Shown in pieces: positions 45,475-53,385 of a DNA stretch of 64,000 nt. A program made the position numbers and the translations under genes. Position 1 is the stretch's first letter; every line of letters starts with the position of its first letter. Location: NCBI GenBank assembly GCA_024228575.1, contig JAAETH010000466.1, positions 41,050 through 105,049 on the forward strand, written 5' to 3'. This DNA comes from Actinomycetes bacterium (GTDB lineage Bacteria > Actinomycetota > Acidimicrobiia > Acidimicrobiales > Poriferisodalaceae). The notes beneath the pieces were generated by a model that worked only from the letters and a program-made list of their open reading frames with translations, was not told where the DNA came from and made no database searches.

Positions 45475-46128
45475 ATGAAGGCGACCCAAGATGCCACCCT
45501 CAACGTGCTCACCCGTTCTGAACGGCGTCGAGCACGCACGCGACAAGCCATGCTCGACGCGGGTCAAGCGGCCATCGCTGAACGCGGACTCGACAAGCTC
45601 ACGATCGCAAGCATCACCGAGGGCGGCGATGTGGCACTCGGCTCGTTCTACAATCACTTCGCCGATCGCGACGACTACCTCCTCGCACTCACCCAACAAA
45701 CGCTCGACGAGTGGATCGCCGATGTTCGCCGACTTCGTAGCCGACCGTTCGCCAATCCCCTCGAGCGGATCACAGCGTCGATCCTCATCCTGTTTCGCCA
45801 CGCCGGGTCAAACGAGAACCTCCGAGCATTCCTCACCGAGGTATTTGCCAGGTCCGACATCACCGACGAAATCGACTTGACCAACCTGTTCCGCGTCAAC
45901 CTCGAGAAGGCGAAAGCCGACGGCATGTTCACCTTCGACGATCTCGACCTGACAGCGCTGCTACTCCTCGGTGCGGTCCGTCAATGCCTCGTCTACATGG
46001 GTTCCTCAGATGACGACAACGGTGACCCGCGGCTGCTGACCAGATCCGCGTTGAGGCTGCTCGGAACCGACCCCGTATTGGCCGAGGCCGCGCTCGACTT
46101 CGCCGAGCAGAGCGAGCCCTACACCTGA
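45475..46128 (+). CDS. TetR family transcriptional regulator
   Basis: 217 residues. The N-terminal DNA-binding domain is plain: RRRARTRQAMLDAGQAAIAERGLDKLTIASITEGGDVALGSFYNHFADRDDYL (about 19-70), with the recognition helix ending GSFYNHF. The C-terminal ligand domain is divergent. An AGGAGG site lies four bases before the ATG. It follows hrpB by 270 bp and has no obvious target next to it, so ligand and regulon are unknown. Confidence 0.92.
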   Translation: MKATQDATLNVLTRSERRRARTRQAMLDAGQAAIAERGLDKLTIASITEGGDVALGSFYNHFADRDDYLLALTQQTLDEWIADVRRLRSRPFANPLERITASILILFRHAGSNENLRAFLTEVFARSDITDEIDLTNLFRVNLEKAKADGMFTFDDLDLTALLLLGAVRQCLVYMGSSDDDNGDPRLLTRSALRLLGTDPVLAEAALDFAEQSEPYT

Positions 46129-46197
46129 CCCCTCGGGTTCGCTGCGCTGACCCACACTCGATCCCGGTTCTCCGCCGGGGGCCGTACCCTCTCTTGG

Positions 46198-46911
46198 GTG
46201 CCAACCGCATCGTTCGTACTCGGAGTCGACCTCGACGGCGTCTGCGCCGACCACACCTTTGCGTTTCGTGCGATCGTGGCCGAGGAACTGGGGGTGGATC
46301 CCGAAGACCTCCCCCTTCAACGTTCGTGGGGGTTCAACGAGTGGGGCCTCGGCGAAGGAGATTTCGAGCGATTGCATCGCATCGCGGTATTGCAGCGCCG
46401 AATGTTTCGCGACATGCCCGTCGTAGCCGGCGCACCCGAAACCCTGTGGCGGCTGAGCGACGCGGGCATCTGGATTCGGATCATCACCCACCGGCTGTAT
46501 GTGAACTGGGGGCACGCAATCGCTATCGCCGACACGGCCGAGTGGCTCGATCGGCAACGACTGCCGTATCGCGACATCTGTTTCCTCGGTGCCAAACCCG
46601 AAGTGGAAGCCGACCTCTACATCGACGATGCGCCCCACAACGTCGAGGCGCTGAGGGCACATGGCAATCAGGTCATTGCCTTCGCACAGCCATACAACAC
46701 AGATGTGGCGGGCCCACGAGCCGAATCCTGGGCCGAGGTCGAGGAAATGGTCATGGATGCCGCGGCCAAAGCAACGGCACTGCAGCAGACGTTTCCTGGC
46801 ACAGATCCGGCGATAGCAAGACTCGACACAAAACGAGCCGAGGCGACACAAGAATCGACACCAGTTATTGGTCTGCCGGGCGAGGACCATCCGAAGCTCA
46901 TCTCGGATTGA
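46198..46911 (+). CDS. HAD-superfamily 5'-nucleotidase-like protein
   Basis: 237 residues. Motif I is VDLDGVCAD (D10, D12), with a 5'(3')-deoxyribonucleotidase (NT5C)-like layout: a helical cap with QRSWGFNEWGLGEGDFERLH, motif II in IITHRLY, motif III lysine in LGAKPEVEAD and motif IV YIDDAPHN. It should dephosphorylate nucleoside monophosphates. GTG start with TACCCT (46185-46190) seven bases before it, suggesting a leaderless mRNA. A disordered C-terminal 40 residues follows. prmA begins 7 bp downstream. Confidence 0.8.
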   Translation: MPTASFVLGVDLDGVCADHTFAFRAIVAEELGVDPEDLPLQRSWGFNEWGLGEGDFERLHRIAVLQRRMFRDMPVVAGAPETLWRLSDAGIWIRIITHRLYVNWGHAIAIADTAEWLDRQRLPYRDICFLGAKPEVEADLYIDDAPHNVEALRAHGNQVIAFAQPYNTDVAGPRAESWAEVEEMVMDAAAKATALQQTFPGTDPAIARLDTKRAEATQESTPVIGLPGEDHPKLISD

Positions 46912-46918
46912 GGCGACC

Positions 46919-47779
46919 GTGGACGACGCACAACCTGCCGGCGGCAACAAGTCGACCGCTGCAAGGCTCATCGTTTCGATCGCTGCGGGAGATGTCGATC
47001 GGATCAGCGGCGAGCTGTGGGCCATGGGCACCATCGGCATCGAGGAACAGGGCAACGGTCGACACGTGACCCTTCTCGCAGGTTTTGACGACCCGGTTTC
47101 AGCAGAAGCAGCCGCAATCACGATCGGAGGTGAAGTCGAACTGATAGAACGCGACGCCGGTCTCGACGAATGGCGCAAGTGGGCGCAGCCCTTCACCGCC
47201 GGGCGCTTCTGGCTCGTTCCCGCGTGGCTCGACGATCCAACTCCCCAGGGCCACCAACGCATCGAACTCGAACCGGGTCGAGCTTTCGGAAGTGGATCTC
47301 ATGTCACTACCCGGCTCGCCCTCCGCACAATCTCAGCCCTCGATCTGGATGAATCGTCAACGCTCGACATGGGGTGCGGAACCGGAGTCCTCGCCATCGC
47401 ATGCGCCCTCTCCGGCGCATTGGTCAAGGCCGTCGATCACGACCAGAAGGCAGTCAACTCAACGCTCGACAACGCTCGTCGAAACAACGTCGCCGATCGG
47501 ATTGGCGCCGCGATGGCCATCGGACCGCCCCTCCACCAGGAGTTCGATCTCATCACGGCCAACCTCCTCCTCGCCGATCTCGAGCCAATTGCGCAGGCCA
47601 TCGTCGACTGTCTGGGACCCGACGGGGTCCTGATCACCACCGGCCACCTGGTCGAACAGCGTGATCGAGTTCGCAAGGCAATCGATCTTCCCTGCCTCGA
47701 CGAGGCGACCGAAGACGGCTGGTCGGTCCTGACATTTGGCCGCCGGGGCGGCATCGAAGCGGCGTGCCGTGACACCTAG
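46919..47779 (+). CDS. prmA: Ribosomal protein L11 methyltransferase
   Basis: 286 residues from the GTG at 46919. N-terminal substrate-recognition domain, then EWRKWAQPF, ELEPGRAFGSGSHVTTRLALR (the PrmA signature), LDMGCGTGVLAIACALSGA (motif I) and ITANLLLADLEPIA (motif IV). It trimethylates lysines and the N-terminus of L11 using SAM. The short gap to the upstream nucleotidase suggests co-transcription. Its end overlaps the start of the protease gene. Confidence 0.9.
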   Translation: MDDAQPAGGNKSTAARLIVSIAAGDVDRISGELWAMGTIGIEEQGNGRHVTLLAGFDDPVSAEAAAITIGGEVELIERDAGLDEWRKWAQPFTAGRFWLVPAWLDDPTPQGHQRIELEPGRAFGSGSHVTTRLALRTISALDLDESSTLDMGCGTGVLAIACALSGALVKAVDHDQKAVNSTLDNARRNNVADRIGAAMAIGPPLHQEFDLITANLLLADLEPIAQAIVDCLGPDGVLITTGHLVEQRDRVRKAIDLPCLDEATEDGWSVLTFGRRGGIEAACRDT

Positions 47780-48440
47780 TCGACTAGCGGTGTCGCTTGT
47801 GTGGATCCTGATCACAACAATGCTGATCGGGTGCACTTCTGGCAGCGACAACAGTGAACCCCCGACGGCTGGTGCGGTCCAGGTCCAGACCACAGGCTGT
47901 CTCCGGACGTCCATCTCGAGCGGTGTCGCTGTGAGTCGAGACCTCGTCTTGACAGCAGCTCACAACGTTGTGGGCAACACGGCCGTCGACATCATCGATG
48001 GTTCAAACCGCGTCCATGCCGGGATCCCTGTGGTAGTCGACACCAACATCGATATCGCGCTCGTAGCGGTACCGGGAGCCGGACTCGAGTCCATTCCCCT
48101 CGCAGACCGGGTCGGCGACGTCACCGCTGTGGCGCTCCCCCTTCGAGATCCCGTGTTGAGGTCCGTCTCACTTCGAAGGGTTGTCTGGGCGAACACCACC
48201 GACATATATCGCGAGCGCGATGTTGTGAAACACGCCCTCGAGATCGATGCAGAGATCCAATCAGGCGATTCAGGCTCACCGGTCATGAACACGGCCGGCG
48301 AGATCGTCGGCATCGTTGTTTCGTCGACCAAGGACCGCGACGACTCCATCGCGTACGCAGTGCACTTCGACGAGATACGAGCCCTCGTCGACTCAGCCGA
48401 AGGGCTTGACGCTGCGGTCGAAACCCGCTGCTGGCGCTGA
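47769..48440 (+). CDS. Trypsin-like serine protease, predicted lipoprotein
   Basis: 223 residues from the GTG at 47769. The N-terminus is a lipoprotein signal with lipobox LIGC (Cys22). The chymotrypsin-like triad is visible as LTAAHNVV (H65), TNIDIALVAV (D95) and SGDSGSPV (S168). It should be anchored on the outer face of the membrane. The start overlaps prmA by 11 bp; a TTG at 47736 is a possible longer start. A role in surface protein quality control or processing is inferred from the family. Confidence 0.82.
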   Translation: MTPSRLAVSLVWILITTMLIGCTSGSDNSEPPTAGAVQVQTTGCLRTSISSGVAVSRDLVLTAAHNVVGNTAVDIIDGSNRVHAGIPVVVDTNIDIALVAVPGAGLESIPLADRVGDVTAVALPLRDPVLRSVSLRRVVWANTTDIYRERDVVKHALEIDAEIQSGDSGSPVMNTAGEIVGIVVSSTKDRDDSIAYAVHFDEIRALVDSAEGLDAAVETRCWR

Positions 48441-48483
48441 CGGTCCTGGGCAACTCGCGCAAGCCGCCTCGGGGATGGGAATC

Positions 48484-50601
48484 TCAGCCTCCGTGCCCGC
48501 CGGGGTGACCCGCAGCTGTCTTCTGTCGCTGACCGGCACAACGAAGCTGTTGTGCACGCTGGTGCTGCCCCATTGCCTCGACCTTGTCGGCAAGGTGCGT
48601 CCGGACCGAGCTGTCGAGCTGTTCGGCAAACTGGACGAGATCGTCGAAGAGATCCCAGCGACCGAGAACGATTGCGGAGACCAGTCCGGTCGAGACGGCG
48701 TCGATCGCCGGCTCCCCCGCGGTCAGCACACCCAGGGCGAGGATCGCCGTCATCTCGGGGGCGACGAGTCGAGAAACGGCCCGCATGAAGCCCGTGGTCT
48801 CGGGCTTGCGCTCGGCAAATCCGATTGTGAGATCGAGCAGCTCGGTACCCGCAGCACGTCGACAGGCAACCTCGGCGACCGCCTCCCAGGTTCCCTCGCT
48901 GAAGTCGCGACCATCCTCGAACCAAGACTGAACCTCGTCCCAGGTCTCCTGCAGGTTGCCCAGACGAGCCTTCGCCACCACGACGGCCTCTTCTATGATC
49001 CGCACGTTCTTGGGAGATCGGAATACCGGCTCACGCAGGCCGTGAGTATCGGTTTCGAGTAGCAGCTTCAAGAACTCGGCCTCACGCCCGAGGATGATCG
49101 AGGTCGTGGCGAACACGGCGCCGGCGAGGTCGTCCGTCGGCAACATCTCGAAGGCCTGCCTGGCGATCGTGGCGGCTTCCTCGACCTGGCCTGTGTTCAT
49201 CAAGACGTGGGCGAGTGACCCGTGGAGATAGGCACCCCAATCGGCTCGGGTGACCCCGACCGAATCGACCGCGTCGCGGAGCAGAGCCACGGCCTCGTCG
49301 GACTGGTCACCGACCATCAACATACGAGCGAGGTCGACCGAAGCCTTTACGGAATCATCCGATGCATATTGCGCTCTTGCGAGCTGGATATTGCGCTCGC
49401 GTTTGCCCTTGGTGGCGATCACCTCCGCGACGTAGCCGAGGTGGTTGAGCGAGATGGCATCAAGGGTTGTTGCCTCAAACGGTTCGTCCGGCGCTCCGAG
49501 GCGGGTTGTCACCTCGTGGAGACGTCCCGTGAACGACAACAGCTCGGAACTCACGATGCGACGCAACCTGACGGTGCTCGAGGCCTCGGATCCAGGACCA
49601 TCGCTGAGGTTCGAGAGGTTGATGTCGAAGGCTTCGACATCGCCTGCATTGATGGCGAGCAGATCTCGAACCAGCGAGGGGTCGTCGGCCACCACCCGTT
49701 CGTCCGCGTCGATCCAAAGCGTATACAGGGCGTCGCGACACAGATCAGCAGCCTGATTTCGCGCCCACGCAAAGTCATCGCGCCATTCGACCTCGGTCAC
49801 CTTCGCACCATGGTCGCGGGCGATCCGTACCGTTTCATCGCTCGAGCCTGTGTCGACGACCTCGACTCGATCGACCAGCCCCGTCAGCGACTCGAGGCAG
49901 TCGCCGATCATCTTCTCTTCGTCCTTGACGATCATCGAGGCCACCAGCACGGGCCGGTCGATGTCGACAGCCGATGAGCGAAGTCTCTCGCCACACATGC
50001 AGTCATGGGCACAGAAGGCTCCACCAACCACACCGAAGCCGATTCCGCGATCGCTCACAAGGGTGAAAGGATCATGGATCCGCTTGTCCACGAGGGTCCC
50101 GAGGGTCTGTTTGTCAGTCACGAAGCACGCGGGCCTGACACGTTCGATCCTGGAGACGCGTACGTCACCTCGCTGGGCGAGCTTCTTCAACTCGGCACGC
50201 GCAACCGAGGCCGCCGGAAGCGTTCCGTGGAAGTGATCGGTCCCGATGTCGTTCGTGGCTGGTACCGCTACGGCGACGCCATCGAGATGGGCAGCGACCA
50301 GTCGATCGAGCGAGAGATCGTCGATGGCTGCGTCATCATGGATGTAGAGGATCGGGCCATCACCACACCCGGACACGGCGGCGGCAAGGCGTGTACGGGC
50401 ACCGCCTGGCCGACCGGTGACGGGATCGACCGCCGGGACGTCGATCAGATCGACGCCGAGCGCGGCACAGGTACGAGCGAGCGCCTTGGTGAGGCCACGG
50501 GTGGCACTTCTCGGCCCGAACGACAGCACAACTACCGCCGAGAGAGCCTTGCCCGGACGGGCCTGGCCGTTCGAACGCGGCTTTCGAGATGACTGTGACA
50601 C
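48484..50601 (-). CDS. Glycosyltransferase family 2 protein with extra N-terminal and TPR-like domains
   Basis: 705 residues. Residues 20-210 form an additional domain with GT-like elements (ILYIHDDAAI) and a Cys pair. Residues 217-430 are a SunS-like GT2 domain: VLVASMIVKDEEKMIGDCLESL, EVVDTGSSDETVRIA, DDFAWARNQA, and LWIDADER as the DxD-type motif. The C-terminal 280 residues are helical, TPR-like repeats (about 430-700). The GTG at 50601 has GGAGG five bases before it, so I prefer it to the ATG at 50637. Likely glycosylates a surface polymer or peptide. Divergent from the IMPDH-family gene. Confidence 0.8.
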   Translation of the reverse strand: MSQSSRKPRSNGQARPGKALSAVVVLSFGPRSATRGLTKALARTCAALGVDLIDVPAVDPVTGRPGGARTRLAAAVSGCGDGPILYIHDDAAIDDLSLDRLVAAHLDGVAVAVPATNDIGTDHFHGTLPAASVARAELKKLAQRGDVRVSRIERVRPACFVTDKQTLGTLVDKRIHDPFTLVSDRGIGFGVVGGAFCAHDCMCGERLRSSAVDIDRPVLVASMIVKDEEKMIGDCLESLTGLVDRVEVVDTGSSDETVRIARDHGAKVTEVEWRDDFAWARNQAADLCRDALYTLWIDADERVVADDPSLVRDLLAINAGDVEAFDINLSNLSDGPGSEASSTVRLRRIVSSELLSFTGRLHEVTTRLGAPDEPFEATTLDAISLNHLGYVAEVIATKGKRERNIQLARAQYASDDSVKASVDLARMLMVGDQSDEAVALLRDAVDSVGVTRADWGAYLHGSLAHVLMNTGQVEEAATIARQAFEMLPTDDLAGAVFATTSIILGREAEFLKLLLETDTHGLREPVFRSPKNVRIIEEAVVVAKARLGNLQETWDEVQSWFEDGRDFSEGTWEAVAEVACRRAAGTELLDLTIGFAERKPETTGFMRAVSRLVAPEMTAILALGVLTAGEPAIDAVSTGLVSAIVLGRWDLFDDLVQFAEQLDSSVRTHLADKVEAMGQHQRAQQLRCAGQRQKTAAGHPGGHGG

Positions 50602-50744
50602 GGTGCCTCCAACGCTGATAATGAAGGTCGACCACACCGAGCCCAGATTTAGAAGGTGTCCCCAGCATCGACAGTCGGAGTGAACGAAAGGCTCCGGGCT
50701 TGTAGTTTGCGGGATCGATCGTCTATCACCTGATTGGATTCGAC

Positions 50745-51791
50745 ATGCGATTCATCGAGCCGCGAATGGGACTCACCTTCGACGATGTTCTGCTCGTTCC
50801 GAGGCGTTCGACCATACGTTCGCGCAGCGACGTATCCGTGAAGACAAAGCTGAGCCGCAACATCGAGCTCGACATCCCCATCATCGCTGCCAACATGGAC
50901 ACAGTCTGCGAGCAGCACATGGCGGCTGCAATCGCTCGCCTCGGCGGTATCGGAATCATCCACCGTTTCCTACCGACGTCGGTTCACGCTTCGCAGGTAG
51001 CTGCAGTCAAGTCAGAAGGACTGCTGGTCGGAGCGGCGGTCGGAACCGACCACGACATGCTCGACAGGGCGGGCGCCCTGGTCGGCGCCGGGTGCGACAT
51101 CCTGGTTCTCGACATCGCCCACGGACACGCCGACCACGCGATCGAGGGTGTCAAGCGACTGAAGGACGCATATCCCGACACCGACGTCATCGCCGGCAAC
51201 GTGGCGACGCGGGCTGGCGCAGACGACCTGATCGACGCCGGCGCGGACGCCATCAAGGTTGGCGTAGGCCCCGGTGGGGTGTGCACCACCCGCATCGTCG
51301 CAGGTGTGGGCGTTCCCCAGCTGACCGCAATTGACAACGTCGCCGGAATCCATGTTCCCCTCATCGCCGATGGCGGAATCAAGACATCGGGCGACATGGC
51401 CAAAGCCCTCGCAGCTGGCGGCGACACCGTCATGATCGGAAGCCTCCTGGCCGGCACCCGCGAGTCGCCAGGAGAGATCGAACAAGGCCCCCAGGGTCTC
51501 AGGAAACGAATTCGGGGGATGGCCAGCTTCGAAGCGATCGCGGCGAGAGCAGAGCGCCACGGTGACGAGATCGACGACGAGTATTTTGAGCAGCGCGCTG
51601 CCGAAGGTGTCGAGGGCACGGTCCCCTACCGCGGCGAGGCAGCGAAGCTGATCCACCAGCTGTTGGCCGGGGTTCGCAGCGCGATGAGCTACAGCGACAG
51701 CCACAACATCGATGAGTTCCACAGGCGGGCGGAATTCATCCAGGTGACGACGCTGGGCTACGGCGAGAACACCCCTCACGCCACCCACTAG
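50745..51791 (+). CDS. IMP dehydrogenase / GMP reductase family protein without CBS domains
   Basis: 348 residues, the size of GMP reductase, with no CBS pair. The TIM-barrel core has GLTFDDVLLVPRRST, AANMDTV, and the catalytic loop VGPGGVCTTR (C180, T182). In the mobile flap, DEYFEQRAAEGVEGTVPYRG carries Glu-Tyr where IMPDH has Arg-Tyr. Glutamate at this place is the GMP-reductase dyad residue. GMP reduction to IMP with NADPH is therefore at least as likely as IMP oxidation. A weak promoter candidate (TTGTAG/TATCAC, 50700-50729) lies upstream. Confidence 0.85.
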   Translation: MRFIEPRMGLTFDDVLLVPRRSTIRSRSDVSVKTKLSRNIELDIPIIAANMDTVCEQHMAAAIARLGGIGIIHRFLPTSVHASQVAAVKSEGLLVGAAVGTDHDMLDRAGALVGAGCDILVLDIAHGHADHAIEGVKRLKDAYPDTDVIAGNVATRAGADDLIDAGADAIKVGVGPGGVCTTRIVAGVGVPQLTAIDNVAGIHVPLIADGGIKTSGDMAKALAAGGDTVMIGSLLAGTRESPGEIEQGPQGLRKRIRGMASFEAIAARAERHGDEIDDEYFEQRAAEGVEGTVPYRGEAAKLIHQLLAGVRSAMSYSDSHNIDEFHRRAEFIQVTTLGYGENTPHATH

Positions 51792-51798
51792 TCGACCT

Positions 51799-51838
51799 GT
51801 CTCCAAGAATGGCCGCTCTGGCGGCCATTCTTGGAGAC
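51799..51838. terminator. Perfect 18-bp hairpin between convergent genes
   Basis: GTCTCCAAGAATGGCCGC, loop TCTG, then the exact reverse complement. It stands 7 bp after the IMPDH-family stop and 12 bp before the end of the convergent MocR gene. Neither side has a T-run, so it may end transcription in both directions in an atypical way, or stabilise both mRNA ends. Confidence 0.6.
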
Positions 51839-51850
51839 ACACGACCGATA

Positions 51851-53305
51851 TCAGCCGATCACTCCGTAGAGGGCAGACCTGATCGGGCGCTTCTGATGAT
51901 CCGCCCAGGCCACGGCCAATCTCTCGACGACGTCCTCGAGCACCTCAACCCGATTCCCAAAGGGCAGGCGCAGGTAGTTGCGATATCCACCGTCCGGTGA
52001 ACTGGCAGCACCCGACACAAGCCCAACACCGTGCCGGGCCGCTATCGAGATGAACTGCGACACATCGCTGACGGGCAGTTCGACCCAAAGGCACAACCCG
52101 GCCGGGGGAACGTCGAACCTCCACTCTGGCAACCTGTTGATGAGGCCCCGCGCCAAGACGTCACGACGCCGTTCGAGTTCTGCTCGACGCAGGGTCGGCG
52201 CCTCGGAGCGAGCGAGCATCTCGCTGACCATCACCTGGCTGGCGATCGGCGAGCCGAGGTCCATGACGGCCTTCAGGCGTGAGAGCCTGTCGACCATGCC
52301 GGCCTCGGCCCGGACCCAACCGATGCGCAGCCCACCCCAGGTCGACTTCGAAGTGGAACCGACGCTGATGACGTTGTCGAGCGCCGACCCATCGGGCCGA
52401 GCGATCGGAAGGGGCCTCGGCCGGTCGATGACCATCTCGGCAAGCGTCCGATCGTCCAGAACGACGGCATCCCAATTCTCGATGTACTCGACCAGGCGTT
52501 GCCTGCGCTCCTCGCACAACACCGCACCCGTCGGATTGTGAACGCCGGCCATCAGGTAGACCATCGGTGGCCGGACCCGCCTGACCGCCCGGTCGAGCAG
52601 GTCGACGTCGACCCCTTCGGAATCGACCGGAGTTGTGTGCAACCGACCGCGCAGGGCAGCGATCAGATCGATGAAGGCGGGATACGTCAGCTCTTCCACA
52701 ACACAGAGATCATCGCGGCCCAGGTAGAGCTGGGCAGCGAGGGCCAGGGCCTGCTGCGATCCGTTCGTCACCAGGACCTCGTCGGGCGAAGTGACGATGC
52801 CAGAGTCGGTGAGGTGTTTCGCGATCAGTCCCCTGAGTGGCGGATAACCACACGGGTGATAACCGGCACCTGCGAGGACTTCGCGCCAGGCCTTGGTCGG
52901 CAACTCGAACGCTTCGGGTGGCAGGTCATCGACACCCACCCAGTAGGCGCTGCGCATATCGATGAGGTCGTCGAAGCCTCCGTCGAGCATGCCGTCGTAG
53001 ATCGCACCACGCGGTGGGACCGGATCGAGTCTCTGCACGGGCCTGGCGTGTTCGGCAACCGTGGTTCCACTGCCCTGGCGGGTGACGATACGCGACCGCC
53101 CACGAAGCTCGTCGTAGGCGGCCACCACGGTTCCTCTCGAGACGTGGAGGGCAGCGGATAGCCGGCGCTCGGCGGGAAGCCGCTCACCCTCGGCCAAACG
53201 GCCGGCCCGTATCAGCTCGTCGAGAGCATCGGCGAGGGTCAGGTAGATGGGCCCATCTTCTGTACCCCACGAGCCAAGCGACTCGGCGATTTCGTGTTCA
53301 TCCAC
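51851..53305 (-). CDS. MocR-type regulator (GntR wHTH fused to aminotransferase-like domain)
   Basis: 484 residues from the GTG at 53305. An N-terminal GntR winged helix (LADALDELIRAGRLAEGERLPAERRLSAALHVSRGTVVAAYDEL, about 25-75) is joined to a fold-type I domain with NPTGAVL, VLDDRTLAEM and the PLP lysine in GSTSKSTWGGLRIGW. MocR proteins sense PLP-linked ligands and often control a divergent gene. The GTG follows GGGAGG; the longer TTG start at 53329 would overlap the -10 box. Divergent from the helicase gene. Confidence 0.88.
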   Translation of the reverse strand: MDEHEIAESLGSWGTEDGPIYLTLADALDELIRAGRLAEGERLPAERRLSAALHVSRGTVVAAYDELRGRSRIVTRQGSGTTVAEHARPVQRLDPVPPRGAIYDGMLDGGFDDLIDMRSAYWVGVDDLPPEAFELPTKAWREVLAGAGYHPCGYPPLRGLIAKHLTDSGIVTSPDEVLVTNGSQQALALAAQLYLGRDDLCVVEELTYPAFIDLIAALRGRLHTTPVDSEGVDVDLLDRAVRRVRPPMVYLMAGVHNPTGAVLCEERRQRLVEYIENWDAVVLDDRTLAEMVIDRPRPLPIARPDGSALDNVISVGSTSKSTWGGLRIGWVRAEAGMVDRLSRLKAVMDLGSPIASQVMVSEMLARSEAPTLRRAELERRRDVLARGLINRLPEWRFDVPPAGLCLWVELPVSDVSQFISIAARHGVGLVSGAASSPDGGYRNYLRLPFGNRVEVLEDVVERLAVAWADHQKRPIRSALYGVIG

Positions 53306-53328
53306 TCGCCCTCCCTGGAACAGATCCA

Positions 53329-53358
53329 ATTGTCTCCAGTGGACCAGTCCATCGTCAA
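53329..53358 (-). promoter_or_regulatory. mocR promoter with internal palindrome
   Basis: Reading minus: TTGACG (53353-53358), 18-bp spacer, GACAAT (53329-53334). The spacer holds the palindrome TGGAC-TG-GTCCA (53340-53351), well placed as an operator for the MocR protein itself. Confidence 0.45.
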
Positions 53359-53385
53359 CCCAATTCCTCCTCTACGCTCGCAGCG

